From Ignavibacteria bacterium (GTDB taxonomy: Bacteria; Bacteroidota; Ignavibacteria; Ignavibacteriales; Ignavibacteriaceae): DNA of 58,196 bases. The stretch spans positions 1 through 58,196 of the forward strand of contig JAUXVN010000130.1 of NCBI GenBank assembly GCA_030684555.1, written 5' to 3'. Shown piece by piece: positions 8,351 to 17,371 of this stretch. The notes beneath the pieces are model-generated. The model had not been told where the DNA came from, searched no databases, and worked only from the letters and a program-made list of their open reading frames with translations. Position 1 is the stretch's first letter, and each line of letters starts with the position of its first letter. The position numbers and the translations under genes are program-made.

Positions 8351-9517
8351 TTATCGACCAAAATATCGAAAAGTTAATACTGTGATGTCATCAGATTGAG
8401 GAACATCTTTTGAGTAAAGAAAGACATCGTCAATGATATCTTTGGTTATTTCTTGAATATCTTTTGAATGAGAAAGTTTTAATTTCTCAACTAATCTTTC
8501 TTCCGAATAAAGATTTTCTTCTGCGTCCATTGCTTCAGTTACGCCATCAGTAAAAAGGAAAACCACTTCTCCCGGTTTCATTTCTAAAGTTTTTGAAGAA
8601 AAAGGCATTTCTTCCATCACTCCTAATGCAATTCCTCCGGTCATTAGAATTAAGTCGATTGTTCCATCCGTTTTTACAAGATAGGGCGGGTTATGACCAC
8701 CATTTGCATAGGTGATAATTCCATTTTCTGTATTCAAAATTCCATAAAATACGGTCACAAACATTGATGAGACGCTTTCAGAGCATAATAAATTATTAAC
8801 ATGATCTAAGCATTCATTAGGTGGAAGTCCTTTTAATGCAGTTGCTCTTAATAATGTACGACTCACTGCCATAAAAATTGCAGCAGGAATTCCTTTTCCA
8901 GAAACATCACCGATTACAAAACCAAAGTTATTTTCATCAATCATAAAGAAATCAAAAAAATCACCGCCAATATCTTTTGCTGCAGTCATTGATCCAAACA
9001 CATCAAAATCTTTTCTGTTCGGAAAGGGAGGAAAAACTTTTGGCAAAATAGCCTGCTGAATTATTTTGGCGGTATTTAAATCCTGTTTCAAAGCAATCAA
9101 CTGGTCATGTTCTGCTGAGGACTGTCTTAGTAAGGTTAATTGTTGTAATGTTTTGTTAATTGTAATTTCAAGATCACCAAAATCAATTGGTTTTGTGATG
9201 AAATCGAAAGCTCCGCGGTTCATTGCCGTACGAATATTTTCCATATCGCCATAGGCTGATACCACTACGGTTTTTAATACGGGATTATTTAATTCCGCAA
9301 TTTTTGAAAGGAGAGTTAACCCATCCATTTCCGGCATATTGATATCAGTAAGTATTATACCAATGTCGGGATGTTCGATCAGTCTTGCTAAAGCATCGAG
9401 TCCGTTGTGCGCAAACACAAAGTCCAAAGTTTCTTCACGGATTTGTCTTCTAAAACGTTGTCGAATAAGCGTTTCAAGATCCGGTTCATCATCAACCACC
9501 ATTAATTTTAGTCGCAT
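8351..9517 (-). CDS. Response regulator with RsbU-type PP2C phosphatase output
   Basis: 388 residues. The N-terminal receiver domain (1-125) has the acidic pair D9/D10, phosphoacceptor D58 (LTDINMPEMDG), S87 and K109 (ITKPID), so it should be phosphorylatable. The C-terminal SpoIIE/RsbU PP2C domain (about 160-388) has metal-binding motifs (DIGGDFFDFF, FVIGDVSGKG, YANGGHNPP, FLFTDGVTEA). Such proteins dephosphorylate STAS-type anti-sigma antagonists when the receiver is phosphorylated; no STAS or anti-sigma gene is seen nearby. The gene lies 73 nt after the propeller histidine kinase, its likely phosphodonor. Confidence 0.9.
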   Translation of the reverse strand: MRLKLMVVDDEPDLETLIRQRFRRQIREETLDFVFAHNGLDALARLIEHPDIGIILTDINMPEMDGLTLLSKIAELNNPVLKTVVVSAYGDMENIRTAMNRGAFDFITKPIDFGDLEITINKTLQQLTLLRQSSAEHDQLIALKQDLNTAKIIQQAILPKVFPPFPNRKDFDVFGSMTAAKDIGGDFFDFFMIDENNFGFVIGDVSGKGIPAAIFMAVSRTLLRATALKGLPPNECLDHVNNLLCSESVSSMFVTVFYGILNTENGIITYANGGHNPPYLVKTDGTIDLILMTGGIALGVMEEMPFSSKTLEMKPGEVVFLFTDGVTEAMDAEENLYSEERLVEKLKLSHSKDIQEITKDIIDDVFLYSKDVPQSDDITVLTFRYFGR

Positions 9518-9590
9518 AGATTTCCTTAAAATTGATTAGTCTAAGTATAGTAATATTTTAATCTATATTAAATGAAAAAGATAAATTGCC

Positions 9591-12500
9591 TCAACTCTGA
9601 TTTTTAGGAAGAGTTATAATAAATTCGGCGAACTCACCAATTACTGTGTCAACTTTAACTTCACCTTTGTGTTGTTGCACTACAATATCATAACTTAATG
9701 AAAGTCCTAAACCCGTTCCTGCTCCTGTAGGTTTTGTTGTGAAGAAGGGATTAAAAATTTTGTCAACTACATGTTTGGGTATACCTTCACCATTGTCTCT
9801 AATTCGAATTTCAATATACGAATCATAGTTTTTAGTTTTTACACTCAAAACAGGTGAATAAGCATCACGCAATTTTTTCTTTTTTTCATGGGTAGAATAA
9901 CAAGAATTGTTCACCATGTTTAGAAACACACGTGAAATATCCTGCGGTACAACTTTAATTTGTTCGAGTGATAAATCATAATCAGTTTCAATTTTTATAT
10001 TGAATGTTGAATCTTGAGCGCGCATTCCATGAAATCCGAGATTTACATATTCTGCAAGAAGTGCGTTAATATCAGTTAACTGTTTTTCTCCTGATTTGCC
10101 TCTGGAATGCAATAACATACCTCTGATTATACTGTCAGCACGCTTTCCGTGTTCATTGATTTTCAAATTATTATGTTTAAGGTCTCCGAGAATTTCCATT
10201 AGATAATCTTTTGTTTTAGAATCAATTGACTCATGGAGTCTTTCTATTTCAACTTCAATTTCTGATACTAAATCTTTGCTTAACTCGGCAAAATTATTTA
10301 CAAAGTTTAACGGGTTTTTAATTTCGTGAGCAATTCCGGCAGTTAATTGTCCAAGGGAAGCAAGTTTTTCAGCTTGAACTAACTGTGTTTGTGCGTTCTT
10401 TAAATTGTTCAAGGTAACTTGTAAATCTTCAAGTATCTTAGTTTTAATAAATGCGGAAATAATATGTTCTTTAATATTTTTCAGAAAGGAGATGTCTTTA
10501 ATTTTAAAAGCATCATTTCTGTGAGTGTTTTCAAGGATTAAAAATCCTTCAACTTTCTTTTCAACTTTAACTAAAAGCACAAGGAGAGATTTAGGTGATT
10601 CAATCTGATCAAACTTATTATTTACTGTTCGGGCTCGATAGTTTGAGGTGAAGAATAAATCCTCATACACTTCTTCAGTATATTTCAAATATTTCTCTTC
10701 GGCTTCAGTTTGTGTAAAACTATTTTCTTTAATACTCTCATAATTCCAACCGAAACTTGCTTTAAACTTATATGCGTTTGAGTTTTTGTCAAATACGAGT
10801 GCTGATGCCTTATCGATTCCTTTAACAACAGTAATTTTTTCAAGTATTGAATTTAGTAGATTGGAAAAATGTATTTCAGAATTAATCGATTTTACTATCA
10901 CATTAATTTTTTCCAGCTCATCATTTTTATCAGCCAGTTCAAGCGACTTTTCTTCAATCTCCTCCTTTTGTTTGATGATTTCAGAAGTCCTTTGTTCAAC
11001 AAGTTTTTGAAGAGCCTCTTTTTCTTTTTCTAACTGTCGTGAACGAAATCGTATTAGTCCAATAACAAATGTTCCTGCACAAATAAGATAGAAAATATAT
11101 GCCCAAATTGTTTTAAACCAGGGTGTCATAACTGTGAAGTAGTATTGTGTGATATTGCTTTCATGACCATAAATATTTTTAGCTTTTACGGAGAAAATAT
11201 AATCTCCTTCAGGAAGATTAGTAAATTCTTTTTGAGTTGACTTTGTCCAGATTGACCATGTTTCATCGAATCCTTCCAGATAGACACTGTACAAATTATT
11301 TCCGCGGGTTTTGAAACTTCCGGAACCATAGTCAAACCGAATTGTGTTTGTGTTATAAGGCAAATTTACACTACCGGTTGACTCCAATATTTTTATTCCA
11401 CCGCCATAAATAATGTTATCATCATTAACCGTAACTCTTCTGATTAGAGCTTGGAAATCATTTTTGTAGTTGTAATCCAGCTTATCATCAAAACGAATAA
11501 TTCCTTCCGGACCACCAAACCAGGTAATGCCATTTCCCTCCGACAAACAAGACCAAATTACAACATCACTTATCGGAAGAAAGGGGGTTTTTATTTGAGT
11601 GTAAATATTATTCTGATTTTTTGCTAAACTGATTGATGTTCCGTCACCATCGGCTAACCACAAATCACCGGTGGATTTATTTTCATACATTAGTGAGAAC
11701 CATAAATTAACTGAACTATCCTTAAATATCGGATTGGGTTTGAATGTTTTTGTTTGTTTATCATATTTCATTAATCCGCTTTCGGACGATATATACAAAT
11801 CGGAGGAGAAAGCGTAAATACGATTCCCCAAATTTGAAGGAAGTCCATTAGAAATATCATATCTGATAAAAGAGTTATCGGATAGATTATACCGAATTAT
11901 TCCTTTTGAAGAAGTTTCGAGAAAAACTATTCCTTCTTCAAATTCGATGGCTTTATTTATTTCTTCATTAATTCCTTTTAAATTTCCTTTATTAATCCAT
12001 TTCCCATTTATCAACTCAAATTCAATTACACCTTTTAATGTAGAAGCAAATATCCTATTGCTATCAATTAAAGATTTGTAAAGGGACAAATTAAACTCTG
12101 AATAGATTTTATTGATACCCTTTTCCGTAATCTCAAATATTCCGGAGGTTGTTGCTGCAAGCAGAGAGTTTTCACCCAAAACTAATGACCAGCAAGCGTT
12201 ATCAAAACCTTTTAACTGATGGAAATATTTCGCGGAATTATCAAAAACAAATAACCCTTGATAGGTTGCAACGTATAACTTATTATTGAATCTATTGAAA
12301 GCAGTAACTCCGCCTTTAATACCGGATCTTTCATCAAAGAATGTGAAGGGTGAAGAAATTTCAATAATAGATATTCCATTGTTTAATGCAGCCCAAATAT
12401 TATTTTCTTTATCAAAATAGATTGATTTTACAAGTTCATTTTGCAGTCCGGAATTTTCATTTATTATTTGTCGTAATGAAAAATCTTTATTTAGAATTAC

Positions 12501-13340
12501 AATTCCACCTCGAGCTGTTCCAATTGCCAAAGCTTCATTATCAGTTTCTTGCACACAAGAGATTCTATTCTTGATGAAGAAATCATCCATTTCGGTTTGA
12601 AGCGGTATTATCTGTCCGTCTTTAAGTTGATAAAGCCCTTGATTTGTAGTTGCATAAAGAGTAATACTGTTTTGCAGTTTAATTAATGACGCGAATTCCA
12701 ACGAAGGCAATAAGTTTTCAGATCCTGAAAGCTTAGTTAATTTTCCATCAATGAATGATTTTAAGCCGGCATCTTTTACATTACAGATTAATATATCATC
12801 AAGTAAAAACGCTGTAACTAAAGGCTGCTTTATATGCCACGAAGTTAATTTGTTGTTAGTATAATTAAATATCCTATTCTCAGAAATAAAATAAATACCG
12901 TTAGAATAAGGGATAATTTTAATTATGTCACTAAATTCAGTTTCGCTTTTTGAAAGGTTTATACTTAAACTTTTGAATATTGGCAATGATAAAGAATCAG
13001 TATCAACAAATCCAAATTCCCCCCGCGCACCCACATAAATTCTACCCGATTTATCTTTAGCTAATGAGGTAACCTTTGAATTATATTGAGTTGAAATAAT
13101 ACGCCATTCTATTCCATCATATTCAAGTAATCCCGAAAAATTTGCAACATAAATGATACCTCTATCGTCCTGAACAATATCAAAATTCTGTCCGTGGGCT
13201 TTGTATTCTTTTGGGTTATAATTCTTTAGGAATGTAAAACCAATTTCCGAATTATTTATTTGGGCTGACGAAACGAAAACTAATAAAATCAGTTGAACAA
13301 TTATCATATGAAACTTAAAGAAAAGATTAGACTGCTTCAT
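9591..13340 (-). CDS. Periplasmic-propeller sensor histidine kinase (two-component)
   Basis: About 1,249 residues from ATG 13340, chosen because AAAGGA precedes it and a signal peptide follows directly (MKQSNLFFKFHMIIVQLILL...SSAQ); an upstream ATG at 13370 would add ten basic residues. Order: two regulator-propeller blades (about 30-680), Y_Y_Y domain (about 680-740), one membrane span (about 750-770), coiled coil, GAF-like domain (about 845-985), HisKA with H1005 in GIAHEIKNPLNF, and HATPase with N box (NMVNNSCYS), DNGEGIP and GTGLGLS. The propeller should sit in the periplasm and the kinase in the cytoplasm. The start overlaps the MFS gene's end by 14 nt, and the REC-PP2C gene follows, so they are probably one unit. 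The ligand is unknown. Confidence 0.9.
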   Translation of the reverse strand: MKQSNLFFKFHMIIVQLILLVFVSSAQINNSEIGFTFLKNYNPKEYKAHGQNFDIVQDDRGIIYVANFSGLLEYDGIEWRIISTQYNSKVTSLAKDKSGRIYVGARGEFGFVDTDSLSLPIFKSLSINLSKSETEFSDIIKIIPYSNGIYFISENRIFNYTNNKLTSWHIKQPLVTAFLLDDILICNVKDAGLKSFIDGKLTKLSGSENLLPSLEFASLIKLQNSITLYATTNQGLYQLKDGQIIPLQTEMDDFFIKNRISCVQETDNEALAIGTARGGIVILNKDFSLRQIINENSGLQNELVKSIYFDKENNIWAALNNGISIIEISSPFTFFDERSGIKGGVTAFNRFNNKLYVATYQGLFVFDNSAKYFHQLKGFDNACWSLVLGENSLLAATTSGIFEITEKGINKIYSEFNLSLYKSLIDSNRIFASTLKGVIEFELINGKWINKGNLKGINEEINKAIEFEEGIVFLETSSKGIIRYNLSDNSFIRYDISNGLPSNLGNRIYAFSSDLYISSESGLMKYDKQTKTFKPNPIFKDSSVNLWFSLMYENKSTGDLWLADGDGTSISLAKNQNNIYTQIKTPFLPISDVVIWSCLSEGNGITWFGGPEGIIRFDDKLDYNYKNDFQALIRRVTVNDDNIIYGGGIKILESTGSVNLPYNTNTIRFDYGSGSFKTRGNNLYSVYLEGFDETWSIWTKSTQKEFTNLPEGDYIFSVKAKNIYGHESNITQYYFTVMTPWFKTIWAYIFYLICAGTFVIGLIRFRSRQLEKEKEALQKLVEQRTSEIIKQKEEIEEKSLELADKNDELEKINVIVKSINSEIHFSNLLNSILEKITVVKGIDKASALVFDKNSNAYKFKASFGWNYESIKENSFTQTEAEEKYLKYTEEVYEDLFFTSNYRARTVNNKFDQIESPKSLLVLLVKVEKKVEGFLILENTHRNDAFKIKDISFLKNIKEHIISAFIKTKILEDLQVTLNNLKNAQTQLVQAEKLASLGQLTAGIAHEIKNPLNFVNNFAELSKDLVSEIEVEIERLHESIDSKTKDYLMEILGDLKHNNLKINEHGKRADSIIRGMLLHSRGKSGEKQLTDINALLAEYVNLGFHGMRAQDSTFNIKIETDYDLSLEQIKVVPQDISRVFLNMVNNSCYSTHEKKKKLRDAYSPVLSVKTKNYDSYIEIRIRDNGEGIPKHVVDKIFNPFFTTKPTGAGTGLGLSLSYDIVVQQHKGEVKVDTVIGEFAEFIITLPKNQS

Positions 13341-16300
13341 GTTTTGTCCTTTTAATTTTATTTTTCTCATACAAAGAAGAAATAAGTCCGTCGGCTAAAT
13401 TGATATCATCATCAAGATACGAGTAGAGAATGTCCAATCTAAATTGAAGTAGAAGACAATCTGTTGCGGCGGTAAATTCGTTTTCTTCCTTTAAATAACC
13501 TGCATAATTAAATTCACCAATTATTGAATTTTGCGGGAACAAAATCACCTCTCCTGAAGATGTTGTACATTTGATCTCTCCATTTACAACAAGGAAATAG
13601 TAGTACATATAATTTTCGAAATGAGGAATTGCTTCCCCTTTTAACTTAGGAATTTCTAAAGAGCCGGAGACAAAATCTACAAGCTTTATCTCATCAACAT
13701 TCCTAAATATTGGAAGGGATTTCAACAACTTTACTTCATCCGTAGACAGCAGCAAATTATTTGTTTGAATGCTCAAGAGGTTCTTCTGTATATGTGCCGG
13801 GAATTGTTCAAATAATTCTCTGTAGAGTAATTGATCTATTGCCATCAGTGTTCTCGCTGCGTTTTCATAAATCATGAAATCGGGATTAATCAAATTTGCC
13901 GATATGGTTTTAAGTGTAGCTTTGTTGTTATAAAAAACCGTTAATTCGATTGCGCAAACTTTTGTCCAACGATTAATTAATGAAAAATCTTTGTTGATAA
14001 TATCAATTAACCGATCCGGCAAAGAGAGTTTTTGCTGCGGATATAAATGATCAAAAAGTGAAATGCCTTCTTCATAGGTAACATCTTCAAGAAGTGGAAT
14101 TAACATTTCCTTTATTTCCGGCAGCACAATCAAATCTAAAATTTCCAATGCATAAACCTTTTTTTCATTATCTCCCGATTCAATATTTTCTCGAATATGT
14201 TGAATGGTTTTGTAATCATATAGAAGCGATAGGAAGTGAAAAATACGTTCTCTTTTATTCCTTAGTTCTGACTCTAGTGAACTTATCAAGTGAACTGCTT
14301 TATCCGATTTTCTACAATCAATGATTGTTGCCATCAACCAGACTGTCATTTCTATTTCAGATTCAATAGTCTGAGATATAAATGAAAACTCAGAGTGGTT
14401 TGCATGATAATTTAATTTGCCTAAAGCAATCAAAACCCGGTCTCGAATATCTTTGTCGGGGTCAAGCATCTTAGAGTGTAAAATATCAATTGCAGTTTTA
14501 GTCCCAACTTTTTCAAATACTTTTAACAATCGCAATTTAGTAGATTTGTCCGTGGTCATCCGAACGAAAGCAGTATTCAAATCTCTTAATATCGGTTCAC
14601 CAATTATTTTCATTACTGAAATTGCAGAGTTGGCATAAGCCGGAACTGCTGCAAGAGCGATAATATTATTCCAAAGTTCAACACGTTTTATTTTTCCGGT
14701 GGCAATAATGGCGGTAGTTCTCACACGATGGTCGTTATCATTTAAGAAAACCTGAAGCAACTTAATAGCATCATATCTACCTGAGTAACCCAATAACCTT
14801 GAAGCCAGGATCCTATCTTCCACGAAATCTGAACCGCTTAGTTTTTCAATCTTATCGAAATCAAATTGTTCTTTAGATTTTAACACTTTTTCAACAACTT
14901 TTAATTTTTCAAAAAGAGGGCTGTTTTCATTTCGTGTCAGCAGTAATTCTATCTCGTCAATGGAAGTAATTATAACCCGCTCTTCAACTATTCTAAGGAT
15001 AATCTCTTTCTGTTTTAAATTTCCTTTTAACAGTAATTCAGGAAGGAATTCCTCAAGTTCAATCGGATCAATTTTATCAAACAATCGAACTAAATCGATT
15101 AGTTTATCACCATCTTCTTTTTCAATATAATCCTTTAATATTTTTAGAGATTCTTCCATTCTGTTTTTTGAAGAATCTTTTCTCTGTTGTTCCAAAATTG
15201 ATTTTAGAGTTGAACGGTATTCGTGATACATTTTAAATGCAATTCGAATCCAGAAAAATAAAACTATCAGGAAAATGAAATTATAATGGACTATATTTAA
15301 AAAAGTTAAACTTGTAAAAAGTAATAATGTTAATCCGCCAAGCGTATTGCCGATTGCTTTAGGAATGCCCTCCATCTTACTTTGGAATGTAAATCTTTCT
15401 TCAGCCGGAAGCGGTTGATACAAGATTTGAAATGCCGGATCTCCTAACGAACTTCGCAATACTCTTTCAGATAATTTCATCAGAGCTATAAATGCAAAAA
15501 ACAGTGCAGATGCTCCATATATAGCTCCCGAAAAGCCTGCCAACAAAGCACAAAGGGTGAGCATTAACGGAAGTATAGATAAACCAAGTTTAATTCCATA
15601 TTTACTTATTAATCGACCCGATAAAAATGTCTTAATAATGAATTCTGCAATAGCTGTAATCCCAAAGAAAATACCAAGGAATGATGCAAGAACATTACGA
15701 TCAGGGTATTCAATTTTTGTTTGATCCAAGAAAAGATAATCAACAAAATAAATAGAGAACATTGGAAGGAGTGCGAGTAAAAATAGATATGAAAAATATT
15801 TTGTCTTCAATAATTGAAATAATCCGGATTGACTGCTCATAGTAACAGTCGATTCTGAATTAGTATCTGAAGATGTCAGCTCGCTGCTAAATACTTTGGT
15901 GATATAAGTAAGAATTCCAATACAAAATACCAGCGCAATAAATGCAATAAAAATTAAGTCGGAAGCTGAAATGAATTGCAACAAAAGCGGGATTGAGAAA
16001 AACCCTATTATATCGGATATTACTTCACCGGAACTAATTAATCCAAATAATCGCTTACCCTGCCTAAGATTAAAAAGTCTTCCTGCTAAAATCCAAAAAA
16101 CTATCGCCCCGATAAATGTGAATGCTCTAATCCATATGTACATTAAAAACGAGAGCCATCTGAAAGGGAAAAAATATTCACTTAAACTAAATAGTAGTAC
16201 ACTAAATGTTAATAGTACAAGGTAAGTTATCAGGAGACTTGGAACAGAAAGTTTTTTTTCGAGTTTAGAAGAAATTACCCAGATTAAATATCCTGCAGCC

Positions 16301-16488
16301 CCCGATGCTATATAAGCATATGAAAGCATTTTAGTATCAAAATTCTCAAGGAATAATGAAGTTGCAGCAGTATAAAAGAAAGCGCTTGAGGTTCCCATAA
16401 AAAAAGAAAAAATCAACAAAAGAAGAATTGCAAGTTCTTCACCTCGCCGGATGTTAAGTGTCGATATGATTTTTTCTTTAATTTTCAT
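13327..16488 (-). CDS. MFS-type transporter fused to HEAT repeats and a cNMP-binding-like domain
   Basis: 1,053 residues. Residues 1-430 have about twelve membrane segments and resemble the MFS/ATP-ADP translocase-like group (RLFGLISSGEVISDIIGFF; LYQPLPAEERFTFQSKMEG). A soluble half follows: HEAT-like helical repeats (about 560-760, e.g. RILASRLLGYSGRYDAIKLL, DHRVRTTAIIATGKI, DKDIRDRVLIALGKL), then a C-terminal cyclic-nucleotide-binding-like barrel (about 925-1045; YYYFLVVNGEIKC...GEVILFPQNSIIGEF). The phosphate-binding cassette seems degenerate, so nucleotide binding is uncertain. The layout suggests a membrane transporter or receptor gated by an intracellular sensory module. It overlaps the histidine-kinase gene and lies 12 nt after the GNAT-like gene. 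Confidence 0.8.
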   Translation of the reverse strand: MKIKEKIISTLNIRRGEELAILLLLIFSFFMGTSSAFFYTAATSLFLENFDTKMLSYAYIASGAAGYLIWVISSKLEKKLSVPSLLITYLVLLTFSVLLFSLSEYFFPFRWLSFLMYIWIRAFTFIGAIVFWILAGRLFNLRQGKRLFGLISSGEVISDIIGFFSIPLLLQFISASDLIFIAFIALVFCIGILTYITKVFSSELTSSDTNSESTVTMSSQSGLFQLLKTKYFSYLFLLALLPMFSIYFVDYLFLDQTKIEYPDRNVLASFLGIFFGITAIAEFIIKTFLSGRLISKYGIKLGLSILPLMLTLCALLAGFSGAIYGASALFFAFIALMKLSERVLRSSLGDPAFQILYQPLPAEERFTFQSKMEGIPKAIGNTLGGLTLLLFTSLTFLNIVHYNFIFLIVLFFWIRIAFKMYHEYRSTLKSILEQQRKDSSKNRMEESLKILKDYIEKEDGDKLIDLVRLFDKIDPIELEEFLPELLLKGNLKQKEIILRIVEERVIITSIDEIELLLTRNENSPLFEKLKVVEKVLKSKEQFDFDKIEKLSGSDFVEDRILASRLLGYSGRYDAIKLLQVFLNDNDHRVRTTAIIATGKIKRVELWNNIIALAAVPAYANSAISVMKIIGEPILRDLNTAFVRMTTDKSTKLRLLKVFEKVGTKTAIDILHSKMLDPDKDIRDRVLIALGKLNYHANHSEFSFISQTIESEIEMTVWLMATIIDCRKSDKAVHLISSLESELRNKRERIFHFLSLLYDYKTIQHIRENIESGDNEKKVYALEILDLIVLPEIKEMLIPLLEDVTYEEGISLFDHLYPQQKLSLPDRLIDIINKDFSLINRWTKVCAIELTVFYNNKATLKTISANLINPDFMIYENAARTLMAIDQLLYRELFEQFPAHIQKNLLSIQTNNLLLSTDEVKLLKSLPIFRNVDEIKLVDFVSGSLEIPKLKGEAIPHFENYMYYYFLVVNGEIKCTTSSGEVILFPQNSIIGEFNYAGYLKEENEFTAATDCLLLQFRLDILYSYLDDDINLADGLISSLYEKNKIKRTKHEAV

Positions 16489-16500
16489 CTAACTTTTTAA

Positions 16501-17325
16501 CTAAATAGAAATATTCAAATCGTTATAACGTAATGCAAAAAACGAATTTCGTTCTGTGTGAAACCCGGCTCTAAGTAAATAAACAATTCTGAACTCTTTT
16601 TGAAGATAGATTTCCGTAATTTTATCAACTTCAAAATAAGGAATGATTTTGTAGTCAAAATCCAGCTTTGCTGTTTTAAGGAAGTTCTCCAATTTATTTA
16701 GGTCTATTCTGTTGGAAGTAAATCCCTCAATTGAGAGCGGAAATACTATATTAAAGCAGGTTCCGAGTCCGGTAAGGTCGGGATAAAATCCATCACACAT
16801 CCAACCGATTTTATTGACTAAAATTACAGTTGAGGAGAAGTTAGTAAGGTCAAGAAGTCCCCGCTTAGTTTTTGAACCACGCTTCATAGCAAGCAGTGAG
16901 GAATATTCAAGTAGTAGTTTGCCGATGTTTTTCCCTTTCAGAATATCATCTACTCCAAGTCGTAATGTGTACGACATCCTATCTTCGGTATCATAACCTA
17001 CTTCAAAAAGACACGCCAGGATTTTTCGTTCAGAATTTTCAATTAATAAGCCGTGACCAAAGTTGATGAATCTATACAGATCATATTTACTGATTTCTTC
17101 GGCTATCTCCTGTGTAAAACAAGCATATCTGTATTGAATGAAGACTTCTAATTTTTCTATGTCTTCGTTATGTGCTAAGCGAAAAACCAATCCATCTACA
17201 CTTATTAGTTTTTCAATTCTTTCTAAGTGATAATCGATAAACATCTCATTATTGTCAAAATATTTCCATTCAGTTGATTCATAACAAAGTTCAGTTGGTT
17301 TTCTGTAATCGAGAATTTTTTCCAT
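16501..17325 (-). CDS. GNAT-fold acetyltransferase-like protein
   Basis: 274 residues. The middle resembles a GNAT fold: strand LACLFEVGYDTEDRMSYTLRLGV followed by the acetyl-CoA loop and helix KGKNIGKLLLEYSSLLAMKRG (about 130-150, R/Q-x-x-G-x-G/A type), then TKRGLLDLTNFSSTVILVNKIGWMCDGF, where GNAT proteins often have an N-x-x-A-x-x-x-Y-x-x-x-G-F segment. Flanking N- and C-terminal parts (1-45, 190-274) are not recognised. Substrate unknown. It sits inside the minus-strand signalling block, 12 nt before the MFS fusion gene and 46 nt after the TonB receptor, so it is probably cotranscribed. A non-catalytic GNAT-like fold is possible. Confidence 0.55.
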   Translation of the reverse strand: MEKILDYRKPTELCYESTEWKYFDNNEMFIDYHLERIEKLISVDGLVFRLAHNEDIEKLEVFIQYRYACFTQEIAEEISKYDLYRFINFGHGLLIENSERKILACLFEVGYDTEDRMSYTLRLGVDDILKGKNIGKLLLEYSSLLAMKRGSKTKRGLLDLTNFSSTVILVNKIGWMCDGFYPDLTGLGTCFNIVFPLSIEGFTSNRIDLNKLENFLKTAKLDFDYKIIPYFEVDKITEIYLQKEFRIVYLLRAGFHTERNSFFALRYNDLNISI

Positions 17326-17371
17326 AAAAATTATTTTCCGAAATAAAGTGAATAGTGGTTAAATAAATAAT